Below, in pieces: positions 9,301 to 19,200 of a DNA stretch of 64,000 bases. A model generated the notes under the pieces. That model made no database searches. It was not told the DNA's origin and saw only the letters and a list, made by a program, of their open reading frames with translations. Made by a program: the position numbers and the translations under genes. The stretch comes from Planctomycetaceae bacterium (lineage in GTDB: Bacteria > Planctomycetota > Planctomycetia > Pirellulales > Pirellulaceae): assembly GCA_020638995.1 (NCBI GenBank), contig JACKHM010000001.1, forward strand, positions 1,674,001 through 1,738,000. Reading direction: 5' to 3'. How positions within the stretch are numbered: position 1 is the first letter of the stretch; the number at the start of each line of letters is the position of its first letter.

Positions 9301-11433
9301 GTAGGGCTCCCCCGGTCGCACAACTTGCCCGCCAACATGCGGAACTGCCCCGGTGGCTTTCAGCAACATAAGACTATCATCGGGCGACGCGATGTTGGTT
9401 CGCCGTGATGCGAGATCGTCCGTGAACGCGCGCACATCGAAAATCGGATCGTATCCGCGCAGCGACAGCTTAAACCCGTTCTTGCCTTTCAGCGAACCAT
9501 GACACGTTCCTTGATTACATCCGAGTCGAGAGAGCACCGGATTCACGTCTCGCACAAAATCTGCGGCGAAGTCAGATCCGAGGCCGGAGACGGTCACAGG
9601 AACTTCGCTAATCGAGCCGGCAACGTCGACGATTAGCTTTGCCTCGCCATCGGCCTTCGCACTGACAAAGCCAGCCGGCGAAACATCGATCACCGGTGCC
9701 GAGCTCGATAACTTCGCGACGCGACTGACATCGATCAGTTCGCCTGACGCCAGCTTTGCGGTAATAACGAGTTGTGCGTAGCTGAACTTGTTGGTTAACA
9801 ACACTGACGAAGGCTCGACCAGGACGGCGGCGATCTTGGCTCCTTCCGGCAGCGGAGCCTCAGCCGACGGTGTATCGTCGATCGAAAGCGGGCGAGCCTC
9901 GTCGAATGCCTGAGCCACTTTACTCGCTTCGGTCAGCGGAGCGGGCGCGAACTCCTTTACAACTTTCCCGGTTTCCGTCTCAACAATTCGCACAATGCCA
10001 TCGCCACCCGCCGCAGCAACCGTTTTTCCGTCCGGGCTGAATGCAACGGCGTACAGCGCCGCGTTGTCCGACATGACTTGAGCAATGCGGTTTATGTTCT
10101 TGGTGCGATACTCATCCAATTTCGTTTGCTCGTCCGCGCTGCGTTGCTGCACTCGCTTCTCGTTGATTTTCTTGATGTCATCGGGCAGCGAAGTGTCAAA
10201 CTCGTACGAGTACACGGCCAGTTCACCTTGACCGTCGAGAGCGCTAACGGCGGCGATTCGCGTTCCGTTTTTACTGACCGCAACATCGAATACTCGACCA
10301 CGCATGGGGTTGAGCGTACGAACAAGATTCGCGTCGTCCCCGATCTTTCGAGCTGTGATACGGAACGTGCGATAGACTTTCGGCACACCATCCGCGCCGC
10401 CGACCACCAACTCGTCCCGTTCAGGATGCCTCGCGATTGCGTTGACACCGCCCTTCAGGGCACCTGGAGTAATCGAGGTGACATTGTCAATGAATCGCTC
10501 GGTCGCCACTTCGGTTAACTTGACCGTCATGTCACGACTCACCGAGGTCAAATGGGAACCATCGTGCGAGAAGACGGTATCGCGCACCCAATCATTATGA
10601 GCTCCCTGAAAAAGAACTTGCTCACCCGTTTCCGCGTCGATGGCACGAACGGTGTTGTCCGCACATCCAAACGCAATCAGTTTGCCATCAGGTGACCAGC
10701 TTCCGCCATAGACAGTGTCATAGGTAACGGGCACCGACAATGCCAACTTGCGATCGGCGACATTCCAAATTTGAATTTCGCCCATGCGCCCGGGCAGACC
10801 ACCCGTAACAAGCAACTGCTTTCCGTCGGGCGAGAAGCTGACCGATTCAATCCGCTCCGAGACGCCGATTAGTCTCGCGACGAGCTCCGATCCGTCCGCT
10901 TTACTCAACAAGACCTCGTGGAAACCCGCAATTGCGAGCAGCTGACCGTCGGGCGAATAGTCCAACGAGGTGATCACCGGCGGCAAGGTGTAGATCGGTG
11001 GGTGCTCGGAATCGAATTGGCGTTTTGCGCCCTCCGGCGTATCGTCCTTGGCACCTTCCGCAACCCAACGCCGAATCAGCGAGACTTCCACTTCGCTCAA
11101 GGGCTTTTTACCCTTGGGCATCTCAGCCTGGCCGTCCGCGGGAGTGATCAGATCAACGAGATAACTTTCCTCCGGCTTCTCCGGCACGATCGCCGCCGAC
11201 TCACTCTCGCCCCCAGCTACTAACTTGGCAAAGTCGGTCATGACATACTTGCCGTTGTCACGAGCAGGTTGATGGCAACCGTGGCACTGCGCCTGGAAGA
11301 TCGGTCGAATCTGCTCGTAGAAGCTTACCGGTTGCGGCTCATCCGCGTACACCATCGCAGACGGAATTGATGTTGAGGTGATAACGGCCACGACGGCGAA
11401 GGTGGCTGCGGATCGTATAGACACTAGGGACAT
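6331..11433 (-). CDS. Multidomain PSD1/WD40/Big_2/DUF1549/DUF1553 protein
   Basis: 1700 residues, exported by an N-terminal signal. Order of parts: cytochrome c-like PSD1 domain with CHGCH near residue 50; WD40 propeller, about 150-490; bacterial Ig-like (Big_2) domain, about 540-620; a second haem site CNQGTCHG near 640; another Ig-like domain near 750-820; DUF1549, about 850-1060, with a third CxxCH (CNKCHDHP) near 990; DUF1553, from about 1075. Between the DUF1553 body and its usual C-terminal end (AQDLTWALINNPSFLFNR) lie a charged coiled coil (about 1320-1400) and a jelly-roll-like segment (about 1400-1580). The paired DUF1501 gene is 138 bases downstream. The family is abundant in planctomycetes and linked to polymer use, but no reaction is proven. 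Confidence 0.92.
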   Translation of the reverse strand: MSLVSIRSAATFAVVAVITSTSIPSAMVYADEPQPVSFYEQIRPIFQAQCHGCHQPARDNGKYVMTDFAKLVAGGESESAAIVPEKPEESYLVDLITPADGQAEMPKGKKPLSEVEVSLIRRWVAEGAKDDTPEGAKRQFDSEHPPIYTLPPVITSLDYSPDGQLLAIAGFHEVLLSKADGSELVARLIGVSERIESVSFSPDGKQLLVTGGLPGRMGEIQIWNVADRKLALSVPVTYDTVYGGSWSPDGKLIAFGCADNTVRAIDAETGEQVLFQGAHNDWVRDTVFSHDGSHLTSVSRDMTVKLTEVATERFIDNVTSITPGALKGGVNAIARHPERDELVVGGADGVPKVYRTFRITARKIGDDANLVRTLNPMRGRVFDVAVSKNGTRIAAVSALDGQGELAVYSYEFDTSLPDDIKKINEKRVQQRSADEQTKLDEYRTKNINRIAQVMSDNAALYAVAFSPDGKTVAAAGGDGIVRIVETETGKVVKEFAPAPLTEASKVAQAFDEARPLSIDDTPSAEAPLPEGAKIAAVLVEPSSVLLTNKFSYAQLVITAKLASGELIDVSRVAKLSSSAPVIDVSPAGFVSAKADGEAKLIVDVAGSISEVPVTVSGLGSDFAADFVRDVNPVLSRLGCNQGTCHGSLKGKNGFKLSLRGYDPIFDVRAFTDDLASRRTNIASPDDSLMLLKATGAVPHVGGQVVRPGEPYYQIIRNWIANGAKLKLDSPRVTAIEVFPKNPTIQSLNAKQQIRVVATYADDTKRDVTREAYITSGNTEVADVSRTAVMTAIRRGEAPVLARFEGAYAATTLTVMGNRDEFVWKQPDTWGRIDDLTAAKWQRMKIQPSGICTDAEFIRRVHLDLTGVPPTSERVRAFLADDRDTRVKRSELIDQLIGCEDYVEYWTNKWADLLQVNRKYLGPEGSASFRQWIRSEVAANTPYNEFVEKIITAEGSNKDNPAASYFKILREPVDIMENTTHLFLGVRFNCNKCHDHPFERWTQDQYYETAAYFARVSLKADPAGGNKKIGGTAVEGAKPFYEIVFEKDNGEVTHDRTGQETPPEFPYECNFTAPENASRRQQLASWITSADNRYFAKSYVNRLWGYLFGVGIMEPIDDIRAGNPPTNPELLDYLTQEFIKSNFNVRHVIGLICKSRTYQLSLATNRWNEDDTVNYSHAIARRLPAEVLYDSIYRVTGTQTKIPGVPAGTRAAAIPDAGIELTDGFLANLGRPPRESACECERVNDLQLGPVMALVAGPTVSDAVGDPSNAIAKLVAEESNDARLVNELFLRVVNRPATAEEIAALIDSMNAIDDDHAELTRALQEREKWWVERKPQLENERLAAIAKATEELESYQKEIAPRVAEDEKKRQAGIAAAQAELKKFTDELPKHVAAWEAKNKSSVEWHFLEPDSLTPPNGIQLQRLEDRSVRATGTADAGAYTIVASTQLQAITGLRIEAMTDETIKGGGPGLPENGNFVVTEFEVQAAPIAKPTELKKVELQNAKADYLQDGFNIVLTADGNAGNQNGWAIANSGGVVHWATYETKTPVANEGGTQFKIVIHQNHNATGHLLGRFRISVTTDKTIGLSLPESLKSVISTPAEQRVESQTNLVTAYFDKTDATLLAKRTAVGEASKPLPEDPGVTKRKATLQFVSVAVPEDSRLLRLRSDVEYSKQQVTNKRLTAAQDLTWALINNPSFLFNR

Positions 11434-11802
11434 CGGCAGGATCTCCGAATCGATGATTCGTGGGGAGGCAAGGGCGAGCCGGGAAGCTCGATCCCGTTAT
11501 AGGCGTGGTCAAGCCACGATTCCAGTCAGTGGACCGGTTGGTGGGCTGTCCCCATCTTAATCGAAATCGCGCCGAAATGGAAAACTACAGCAGACTCATT
11601 CCCGACGGACGACACGCCATCCCCATCGCCTGAATGGGTAGCAGGAGCGGTTCGGACGACCCTGGCGTTGAAATCACGTGGTAAATTGCGTTGCCTGGGG
11701 CCACGCAATTCCCAAGGTTCAAGGGAAATAGTGGACAGGTTCCACGTCGCGTCGGCCCAGATTCACGTCGATGGATAATTGCCAGTTACACCGGCAATGA
11801 CT
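11434..11802. other. 369-base intergenic region
   Basis: No supported gene. It lies upstream of the giant minus-strand gene and downstream of the GAF/SpoIIE-like gene. The sequence GGAGATC before 11433 is the likely ribosome binding site of the giant gene. A short stem-loop at 11778-11798 (6-bp stem ATTGCC/GGCAAT) sits just after the stop of the GAF gene and may be a weak terminator; it has no T-tract. Two further short GC-rich hairpins occur around 11472-11518. Confidence 0.5.
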
Positions 11803-13383
11803 TTAAGTGATCGGTGTAATCCGACGTTGCAGGATCAGTGCGAGTGAGATTTGAGGCGCAATCGAACGGACTAACTCGATAAGTTCTTCTGCCGTCGCCT
11901 TGCGATTCGCGCGGATCTGGCGCGAGAGTTCAAGGTGTGTTGATGGTCGATTGCTTGAGCTGTCCAGTATCAGCAGCACATCACCATCCGCCATCCGGAC
12001 TTGGCGAGTCTCTGGATCTAGATCGGGTTCGGTACCGAGGAGAGGTGAATCGGACTGGATGAGTTCAACGTCGGACTTTTGGACCAAGATAGCGTGAATC
12101 GTCCCGGCCAACGAATATTCGATCATGCCAGAGTCGGGCGTGGCCTTCCCGTAGAAGAGCGAACTTACATGTCCGCCCGCGGAAGAGTTCCATATCGTTT
12201 CATTGACACGCTTGATCATCTTGGCCACCGTGTGGGGATACTCGGCGTGCGCCCTTGCACTCGCTTGCAAGGCACCAGCGCTCAGTGCCGACTCAACCGG
12301 CAATCCCTCACTCGTGCCTAATGAGATTGCGAGCGTCCCATCTGTCGGTACGAACCAATCATAGAATCCGTTAGCCAGATCATCCTCATTGGCAGTCCAC
12401 CCAGCGACGTCCCATCCGTACACGAGCGGACGGATATTCGGGAGATGGTCTTGCTGCCAACGCACCGCGCGGACTATCTGTCGATCTGCTTGCTTCGAAG
12501 CCAAGCACTCAGCGAGAAGTACTTCACGCTGCAACTCCGCAGCGATGCTGCCGGCAACGATCTCCGCCAAATGTATCTCTTGGTCGCTAAACTCACGAAC
12601 TGACTCGGAATAGAACCACACAGTACCGAGCGGATCGGTGGGACTCGATACAGGCAAGCAAAGTGCGGCGGGAAATGGCTCAGGCAATCGCCAATGGGGC
12701 AACAGACTTGCATCCTCTAGCACGACGGCATGACCGATCAATGCTTCGAGTTCGGCAAAGGCCCCGGCCAGTGGGCGCCCCGACTCCAGAAGGCGTTCCT
12801 TAGGCAGACCGAAGGCCGCGCGAAGTTTCAACTCGGTCGTCGCGTCATCCAACAGGTACAGGCCAGCGGAACAGCATCCTACGGCTTCAGCACCGTTTCG
12901 CAGCATGACTTCGAGCCGAGCGGCGAGGTGTTCTTCTTCCTCGCGTCTGGGTGAGACAGGAACCCCAATTGCCAATTCAGCCTCGCGATGCCAAACCGCA
13001 GTCTGTAGCATGTCGAGTCGAGAATACAGCTCGGAGATGGCGTCGGCCAGTTCCAAGGCTCGACGCCGGGCGATCGGCAACTCACTTGACCGTTTCTCCT
13101 GTTGATTGTTGCCTGCACCGAGCTCAAAGCGGCGCCGCTCGGATGCAGCAGCATTCAGATGCAGCGGCCACCCCGTCGCGGCTTCAAAGGCCGAAGTGAC
13201 CGTGGCGAAGGTGTCATTGACAAGAGATGGGCTGGGGGGCGCGGCTGGCTCCTCGGCAACATGCAAGCGGAGGAAAGGCGGCAGGTTGTTCGTCACGCTG
13301 AAATCCAGGCTCGAGTGCAATGAATTGCCGTTCCGCTCCCTGGAACTAACTCGTCGCCCCTTTCGCAGGAAAGAAGCGCTCAC
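11803..13383 (-). CDS. GAF plus SpoIIE/PP2C-like protein, probably inactive phosphatase
   Basis: 526 residues. A GAF-type sensor domain occupies about residues 150-300 (CCSAGLYLLDD, LCLPVSSP...GTVWFYS), followed by a SpoIIE/RsbU-like PP2C domain at about 320-520 (QQDHLPNIRPLVYGWDVAGWT). The key metal-binding motifs are altered: where active RsbU-type enzymes have G-G-D-F-Y-D this protein has ANGFYD, the usual G-D-V-S-G-K-G is GTSEGLP, and the late T-D-G motif is LDSS. It therefore probably binds partners rather than dephosphorylates an anti-anti-sigma factor. No anti-sigma gene is adjacent. The family call is firm; loss of activity is inferred. Confidence 0.8.
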   Translation of the reverse strand: MSASFLRKGRRVSSRERNGNSLHSSLDFSVTNNLPPFLRLHVAEEPAAPPSPSLVNDTFATVTSAFEAATGWPLHLNAAASERRRFELGAGNNQQEKRSSELPIARRRALELADAISELYSRLDMLQTAVWHREAELAIGVPVSPRREEEEHLAARLEVMLRNGAEAVGCCSAGLYLLDDATTELKLRAAFGLPKERLLESGRPLAGAFAELEALIGHAVVLEDASLLPHWRLPEPFPAALCLPVSSPTDPLGTVWFYSESVREFSDQEIHLAEIVAGSIAAELQREVLLAECLASKQADRQIVRAVRWQQDHLPNIRPLVYGWDVAGWTANEDDLANGFYDWFVPTDGTLAISLGTSEGLPVESALSAGALQASARAHAEYPHTVAKMIKRVNETIWNSSAGGHVSSLFYGKATPDSGMIEYSLAGTIHAILVQKSDVELIQSDSPLLGTEPDLDPETRQVRMADGDVLLILDSSSNRPSTHLELSRQIRANRKATAEELIELVRSIAPQISLALILQRRITPIT

Positions 13384-13593
13384 TCTCCGTAACCGTCAGG
13401 GATTAACATCGTCCTCAGGATTCGGAAACTGAACGGGTTTGGCAACTTGCGAGACTTGGTTGCACATCTTGTAAGGCATAAGCCCTACATCTGGCTTAAT
13501 CCGACGTGCCGATTCTGGGGCGTTGCTGCTGGTGCACGGAGTGTGTACTTCGGCGACACTTCGTTGCTAGTCTTGGACAACTGCCGAAACTTG

Positions 13594-14184
13594 TCACTGA
13601 ACAACACCAGTCAACTTACCAGAAACCGGCACGAGCGATCCTGTCGAAGTATCGCGCACTTCGCCAGCGTTGATCTCGACGGAGATCAACTGCTCTTCAA
13701 AGGCAGTGACCGTGAGTTGAACGGGACTCGTTACGTCAGAAAACAAGATCGGTCCTTGTGCGTCGCGTTGCACGAACAAGCGTGCCGAAAGCGGCTCGCC
13801 GACCAGTTCCGCAATCGAATTCGCCTGTACCTGAACTTGGAGAAAGACCGAGGGAAAGGCTTCGCGCTCGGCATCGCGATAACTTTGCAGTTGCAGGACG
13901 TTGGGACGGCCCGCGCCCTGACGGATAAAGCTCGCGTAACAGGCATCCGTTTTTACGATCTCCCCTGCGGTCAGCTCAATACTGCCAGCTAGATTCAGTT
14001 GCTCCTGAACCGTCTCGGTCGTCGACTCCACCTTGGCTTGGACCGCCTCTTTGGCTTTCGCTGCGTTCTCGGTTACGGCACTCTTGGCCTTGTCCAAGGC
14101 GCCGGTTAGATCCTCTTTGCTGCAACCGACTGAAAGGGTCGCAGGCAGGAGGAGTAATGGCATCCAAGTGTGATTCTGCAACAT
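13594..14184 (-). CDS. Small lipoprotein with helical repeat
   Basis: The start ending at 14184 is chosen because it gives a lipoprotein signal ending LSVGC and is preceded by GAGAGG; the longer frame to 14301 adds a charged, non-signal extension. After the Cys there is an amphipathic helix rich in Ala, Lys and Glu (about residues 24-60), resembling apolipoprotein-like or coiled-coil segments, then a beta-rich domain of about 120 residues. No family recognised. It may lie in the periplasm attached to a membrane. Confidence 0.7.
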   Translation of the reverse strand: MLQNHTWMPLLLLPATLSVGCSKEDLTGALDKAKSAVTENAAKAKEAVQAKVESTTETVQEQLNLAGSIELTAGEIVKTDACYASFIRQGAGRPNVLQLQSYRDAEREAFPSVFLQVQVQANSIAELVGEPLSARLFVQRDAQGPILFSDVTSPVQLTVTAFEEQLISVEINAGEVRDTSTGSLVPVSGKLTGVVQ

Positions 14185-14314
14185 CGTTTTCCTCTCTGAT
14201 CGATAGATAAATACGCGCGAGTCTTCGCCCCTCCGGATGGAATGAATTGGAGCGTGGGCGGTGCGTTTGGCTATGGTGACACGCTCCGCAGTTTTGGTCA
14301 ACTAAGTCGCAGCG

Positions 14315-15433
14315 TCAGTCGCTTGTCGGTTTATCAGCACACACCTGCTCGACGGCTTGATCCATCCGTCTGGCGGCAGTGGCCCATCCGTATGGCCCCA
14401 CGATTTTCGCGGCGGCCGTCGACTCGGCCCAGCAACTTCCCGTAGAAGCGAGGCGCTGACTTAGAGCGGCGAGTCTTGCCGCTATGCCACGCGCCGAACC
14501 GTCGTGAAAGTAGTCGTCATCGTCACCAATAACTTCCGGATAAGCGAGTGCTCGCGGCACGAGCGGAAAGTTACCAACTGCGACAGCCTCGACGACACCA
14601 ATCCCAAAGAACTCGTGAAGCGCTGTCGAGACAACAACATCCGTACTACGCACAGCGTCGATGTATTCCTCACGGCGCGACGCGTACCCCCAATGATCGA
14701 TATGCTGCGAAAGCTGATCACGCGCCGCCGAAAAGCACGTGGGCACCCGCCCAAAAGATTCCCCGAGCACTTTCACTCGAAACGGCACGCGTTCTTGTTG
14801 CAATATACGCAGGGAGTCGAAGAATACTTGCGGATTCTTATCGTGTTCCCAACGGCTCGCCCAAAGAATGCGGATCGGTCCGGTGCTTCTTGGTGAAGAC
14901 CGAGGCGATAGATCGACACCCGGCCAGTGGACCGACGACTTTTCGAGAATCCCCTCGGCAGCTCCCGTCAGCTGGTAGTCCGGCATTCGACGCATCCAAC
15001 TCGCGATGTTCGAAAGATAGATGTCGCGGTGATACGCCGAGTTAAACCACACGGCATCAGCCGCGATGCACGTCGTTAAATTCGTGAATGCGTATTGAAG
15101 ATCACGTTCATGATTCTCGCGATTCGGATACGTAAGTTGATTCTCGTGAAAGTAGGCGATGGTGGGCAAAGTGTAGACCGCACGATGAGACAGGCCGCGA
15201 AACTCGGCGAGATTCAACATGTCCGTGCAAAATAACGCATCCCAGCGTTGAACTTGGTACCCCGGAGATCGCAATTGCTCGGCGAACGTCACCGCGGCGT
15301 GACGCATCCGCCACTTCCACTTGTAAGCCGGAAGTGTCATTGTGTCGAAGGTATGTCGACTGTGCGCCATCCATCCGTCAAGAAATGCTCGATGGCTGCC
15401 GCCGTGATAGGCGTTGAGGGCGAGAATGCGCAT
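14315..15433 (-). CDS. DUF3524 GT-B glycosyltransferase, tRNA-queuosine mannosyltransferase-like
   Basis: 372 residues. The N-terminal half closely follows the pattern of animal GTDC1/QTMAN: an NAYHGGSH start, a PAYKWKWRMR segment (about 35-44), then YFHENQLTYP and an ERDLQYAF segment (about residues 95-115), and ADAVWFNS. The C-terminal half has a GT4-type nucleotide-sugar site (RILWASRWEHDKN, and HEFFGIGVVEAVA containing the E-x7-E element). GTDC1 adds mannose to queuosine in tRNA-Asp; whether the bacterial protein does the same is inference. No queuosine synthesis gene is nearby. It is divergent from the Trm112-like gene with a 142-base promoter region between them. Confidence 0.82.
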   Translation of the reverse strand: MRILALNAYHGGSHRAFLDGWMAHSRHTFDTMTLPAYKWKWRMRHAAVTFAEQLRSPGYQVQRWDALFCTDMLNLAEFRGLSHRAVYTLPTIAYFHENQLTYPNRENHERDLQYAFTNLTTCIAADAVWFNSAYHRDIYLSNIASWMRRMPDYQLTGAAEGILEKSSVHWPGVDLSPRSSPRSTGPIRILWASRWEHDKNPQVFFDSLRILQQERVPFRVKVLGESFGRVPTCFSAARDQLSQHIDHWGYASRREEYIDAVRSTDVVVSTALHEFFGIGVVEAVAVGNFPLVPRALAYPEVIGDDDDYFHDGSARGIAARLAALSQRLASTGSCWAESTAAAKIVGPYGWATAARRMDQAVEQVCADKPTSD

Positions 15434-15575
15434 GGTTTTCTGTCGAGTGGATGGGTCTGCTCGGGCCTGCGTAGCTGCGTTGTATTCTGGGAATCCGCGT
15501 AATGCGATAAGCTATGCTGCACTGATCGTATCCGATAAATGTTCTAGAACCTAACCCGTACGCAAAGTTGACATC

Positions 15576-15860
15576 GTGAAGATGATGGACGAACTACTGT
15601 CGCGGTTGCAATGCCCTGCGACGCGACAGCCGTTGGTGATGGCAAGCCCCAAACTGCTCGATCGCGTTAACGGTATGGTGACGGATGGCCGTTTGACGAA
15701 CCGGTTGGGTGAGAGTATCACCGACCGACTCGATGCTGCGCTCGTCGATCAGTCAGGCACTTGGCTGTATTCTATTCGCGATGGTATTGTGAATATGCTG
15801 GCGGACGAGGCCATTTCAGTCAGCCAACTCGACATCCAATCCGACGAGGTCAAAGCATGA
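15576..15860 (+). CDS. Trm112-like zinc-ribbon protein
   Basis: 94 residues, starting at GTG. It resembles Trm112p/UPF0434 proteins: LLSRLQCPATRQPL near the start and the usual C-terminal YSIRDGIVNML segment. Only one Cys of the usual pair is obvious in the N-terminal knuckle, so zinc binding may be lost. In eukaryotes and archaea Trm112 is an activator of methyltransferases that act on tRNA, rRNA and release factor; a bacterial role is not settled. The stop codon overlaps the start of the HIT gene (ATGA), so the two are translationally coupled. Confidence 0.8.
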   Translation: MKMMDELLSRLQCPATRQPLVMASPKLLDRVNGMVTDGRLTNRLGESITDRLDAALVDQSGTWLYSIRDGIVNMLADEAISVSQLDIQSDEVKA

Positions 15861-16201
15861 GCGAGAAGACGATTTTTCGTCGCATTATCGACAAGGAAAT
15901 TCCCGCGGACGTGCTCTATGAGGATGACGTATGCCTGGCGTTTCGAGATATCTCGCCACAGGCGCCAACTCACGTATTAGTCATTCCCAAGAAAGAGATC
16001 GTTTCCGTCGCCACAATCGCAGACGAAGATCAGGCCCTAATCGGTCATCTTTACTTGGTCATCCGCAATCTCGCCAATGAGCTAGGACTTGGGAACGGCT
16101 ACCGGGTCGTCGTGAACTGTGGACCTGATGGTGGACAAGCCGTCGATCATTTGCATTTCCATCTGCTGGGCGGTCGGCAGCTAAAGTGGCCCCCCGGTTA
16201 G
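15857..16201 (+). CDS. HIT family hydrolase (HinT-like)
   Basis: 114 residues from the ATG at 15857, the start that overlaps the upstream stop; a longer open frame from 15761 would run through the Trm112-like gene. The histidine triad HLHFHLL lies near the C-terminus, and the N-terminal IFRRIIDKEIPADVLYEDD block is typical of the HinT branch. These enzymes hydrolyse purine nucleoside phosphoramidates and aminoacyl-adenylates in the cytoplasm. Length matches HinT (about 115 to 120). Confidence 0.95.
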   Translation: MSEKTIFRRIIDKEIPADVLYEDDVCLAFRDISPQAPTHVLVIPKKEIVSVATIADEDQALIGHLYLVIRNLANELGLGNGYRVVVNCGPDGGQAVDHLHFHLLGGRQLKWPPG

Positions 16202-16278
16202 ATTTCTTCCAGCATTCACTTTCCAAGTGACGAGCAATCAACGGACAAGTTTAGGCGGCGTTCCCTTCGTAAGAACGT

Positions 16279-19200
16279 CTAACTTGAGAAGGGCAGCTTA
16301 AAAGGTAGCGACGGAATATACCGTCGGAATCCTGATGGTTTGTCTTCAGGAGGGGCTGTCGGTTGGCTCGGGCCGGGCGTTGCCGAACGCTCAGGCGGGT
16401 TCGCACGTGGTAGTTGTGCAACTCGATTCGGTGGTACATGCTCGATGACGAACCGCGGCCAGTATCCGTCCAAGAATCGTTCGCAGTCGGCGACTCGTCC
16501 ATCCTCTAACTGAAAGTGAGCGGTCGCGACATTCTTGATCAGCTCATTGAGCTCCGTGTCAAAGAAGTAGAGGTCATAGACTTCCACGTCATCGATCCAC
16601 ACCTCCCCTTCGCCAACAAGATCAAAGCCTATCGAGACGTTCTCCAGATCCGTGGGCAACGTGTCACAATGAAACAGATATGGCTCCGCCGGCCACGCGT
16701 TTCCCAATCGTTCGCTGACTGCCTGGCCGTCGACGTCCTTGCCTAGAGTCGCGAAAGTGTAGTAGCCCCGGCCATTATCGATTGCCATTCGTAGCTGGGG
16801 TTGCGACGACTGGTCCTTGGTTCTCACCCATGCCAGCAACGACAGTCGCCCTGTCTTCGGAGCTGGGAACTCTCGATTGCGAATCCAGGCGATCTTCTTG
16901 GGGTCTGTGACTTTCATATGCAACGATTGCGTTCCCGTTCGTGACTCTTTGTCGGACACCTCAATGGTCATCCCGGAACCGTTCGCGTGAATCCAATCTA
17001 CGGGATCACCGGTTGAGGACATTCGCTCAAATCCGGAGTTCGCGATAACTTTCAAGGGCTCTCGGGAACGCAGCTCGTTGACTCGTGATTTCACTTCCTG
17101 AACGAGCGCCGTCAGTTCAGCCGTGACAATCCGGTCGAATCGCACTCGCCAGTCAACGACCATGAAGGAACCGCCGGTACAGTAACCGGCAACCAAGTCG
17201 TACGGTTCCAACTCGACAGTCCAAATCTGTCCGCTATTGACCGTCCGAGGTTGCTCCGGGGTCTCGCTGCCGAATCGTTGGATCACTCCGCCAGATGACA
17301 ACTCCAAGTCGATGTCCGCTGTCGCTGCCCACGGCGCATTATTGACGATGTAAAAATACGTCCGCTCGTCAACCACGTGCGTGCGAATGACAAGTGATGA
17401 AGTTTGCGCTTCCTGAGAAGCAGCTTTGACAGTTTCAAACCGTTGCGCCGGCAATTGTCGAAAGGCTGCGAACTGCTTTCGTAGCGAATCTTCTTGCCCC
17501 AGCGGAATCATCCACCCTCCCTCGGCCACAAGTTGAGCATCGAGCGCTGCAACATTGTGAGTAAACTGAGCACGAGCGTGAAAGCCGTTGGAAGGAATAT
17601 GTGAAGCAAACCATGTTCGAGTCACCTCGGGACCGAACGGGCTCACGGCGTCAAACGAGGGCAGCGCAAACGTCAACGGTTCGTAATAGTTGATTGAACT
17701 CGCGAACGCATCGCCTTCGAAGATCGCATCGACCGATGGTGAATCGCGCAGTTGCAGGTCGACCGCTAGATCCGCCAACGCCGTACGCGGCTTGATGCGC
17801 TGAGGTCGCATCGGAACGATTTTGATGTCCTTTTGCAGTAGCTTCGCACTCAACCCGAGTTGCATCATCGTGTCGGAAAAGTCGTTGCGTAGGGGCAGTC
17901 GCGGTTGCAACTCGTCCCGCATCAATGCACTTGCCAACAGCCCAGAGGTGGCCAAGTAGAGCTTTGCGTCCGGTCGCGAACGGACGATGTCACTTTGAAT
18001 GTCGCCATAAAACTCTGCGAGTTCTTGGGCACGCCAATCCAGCCATATCTTGCGTCCCACACCGTTCAAGAACGTCGCCCGATCTCGATGTCGCGTTTGC
18101 CCGTCGCCGGGAACTTCATGATTCGTGTCGGCTTTAAACCGCGCAATCGTTCGATCATCGTTGCCCCAGGCGGTGCCAGGCATTTGCACGAAAGTGTCCG
18201 GCCCCATCTGCAGCGACACACCGGCAAACGAACGGTGATGGGAGTATCGACCAACCACCTCGTCGATCACGTGCCGAATGGCGTTTTGAACGCGGGAGTC
18301 AAGTGGATTGTAATAGGGTGCTTGACCGCGATTAGTACCAAAGCGAGCCGCCCACGATCTGCCATCGTATCCTATGAGTTCGATTCCAGTCGCCGCTGCA
18401 GCGTTGCGTTGCTGTAAAGCCTCAAGTTCCAACAGCGGCGTGGCGAAGTGAAACGAGGGAATCAGTTGCAATTGCTCGCGGTCAAACAAACGGAACAACA
18501 TCTCCAACACATCCTTCTGTGCTAGATCTTGGCCGCTGACGAACAACGCTCCCGAATCATAGCGCGGTGTACTCTCAAGAAGTCTCGATGGATAGATCGT
18601 AGCGCCGTCTCGCGAGATCGAAATGATCGCGCTGCTGTATCCGACATGCTTCAAATACTCGACAAGCCGCAAACCACCTGTGTAGAACGTATTCCAATCT
18701 CCGAGACTTTGTTGCGTTGTCTCGTCGAGCGTTTCAGGGGCGGAGAAATTCTCGGGGAACAACGGCTTTTCGTAGTAGGCAGCAAGCTGACGCGTCTCCG
18801 TATTTGTCGGATCAATCGCAGCCGGTGGTAACGAGGTTGGCCCGGCCAAGACTCGAATCTTGCCAAATGCTGCCGGTTTGCCATCCCTTCGATTCGAGAG
18901 CAGCAACCAAGGCGTTTTCGTTTTCGGCCAGAAAATAAGTCGATGCTTCTCCATCCCCGGCGTCGCGGGAGTCGGCGACCGGACGACATCGACACCAGAA
19001 TCCAATCCGAGCGGCGTAACCATACCAGCCGCGTTAGTCTCAATGACACTGATTGCCAGCGTCTGGGGCGAATCGTTCGGATATTCTAGTTCCAGCAGGT
19101 GCGGCGCGCCAATTCGCGAGATCGGCAACGGTGCCGCTTGCCACCCGTTTGGCGCGAGTTCCGTTAACTGCTGCCCAAGGTGTTGGCGCAGCGACACGAG

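Noticed and set aside
6404..11223. Several antisense reading frames inside the giant gene
   Set aside because: They are complementary-frame shadows of a gene with clear domains, and show no signals or families.
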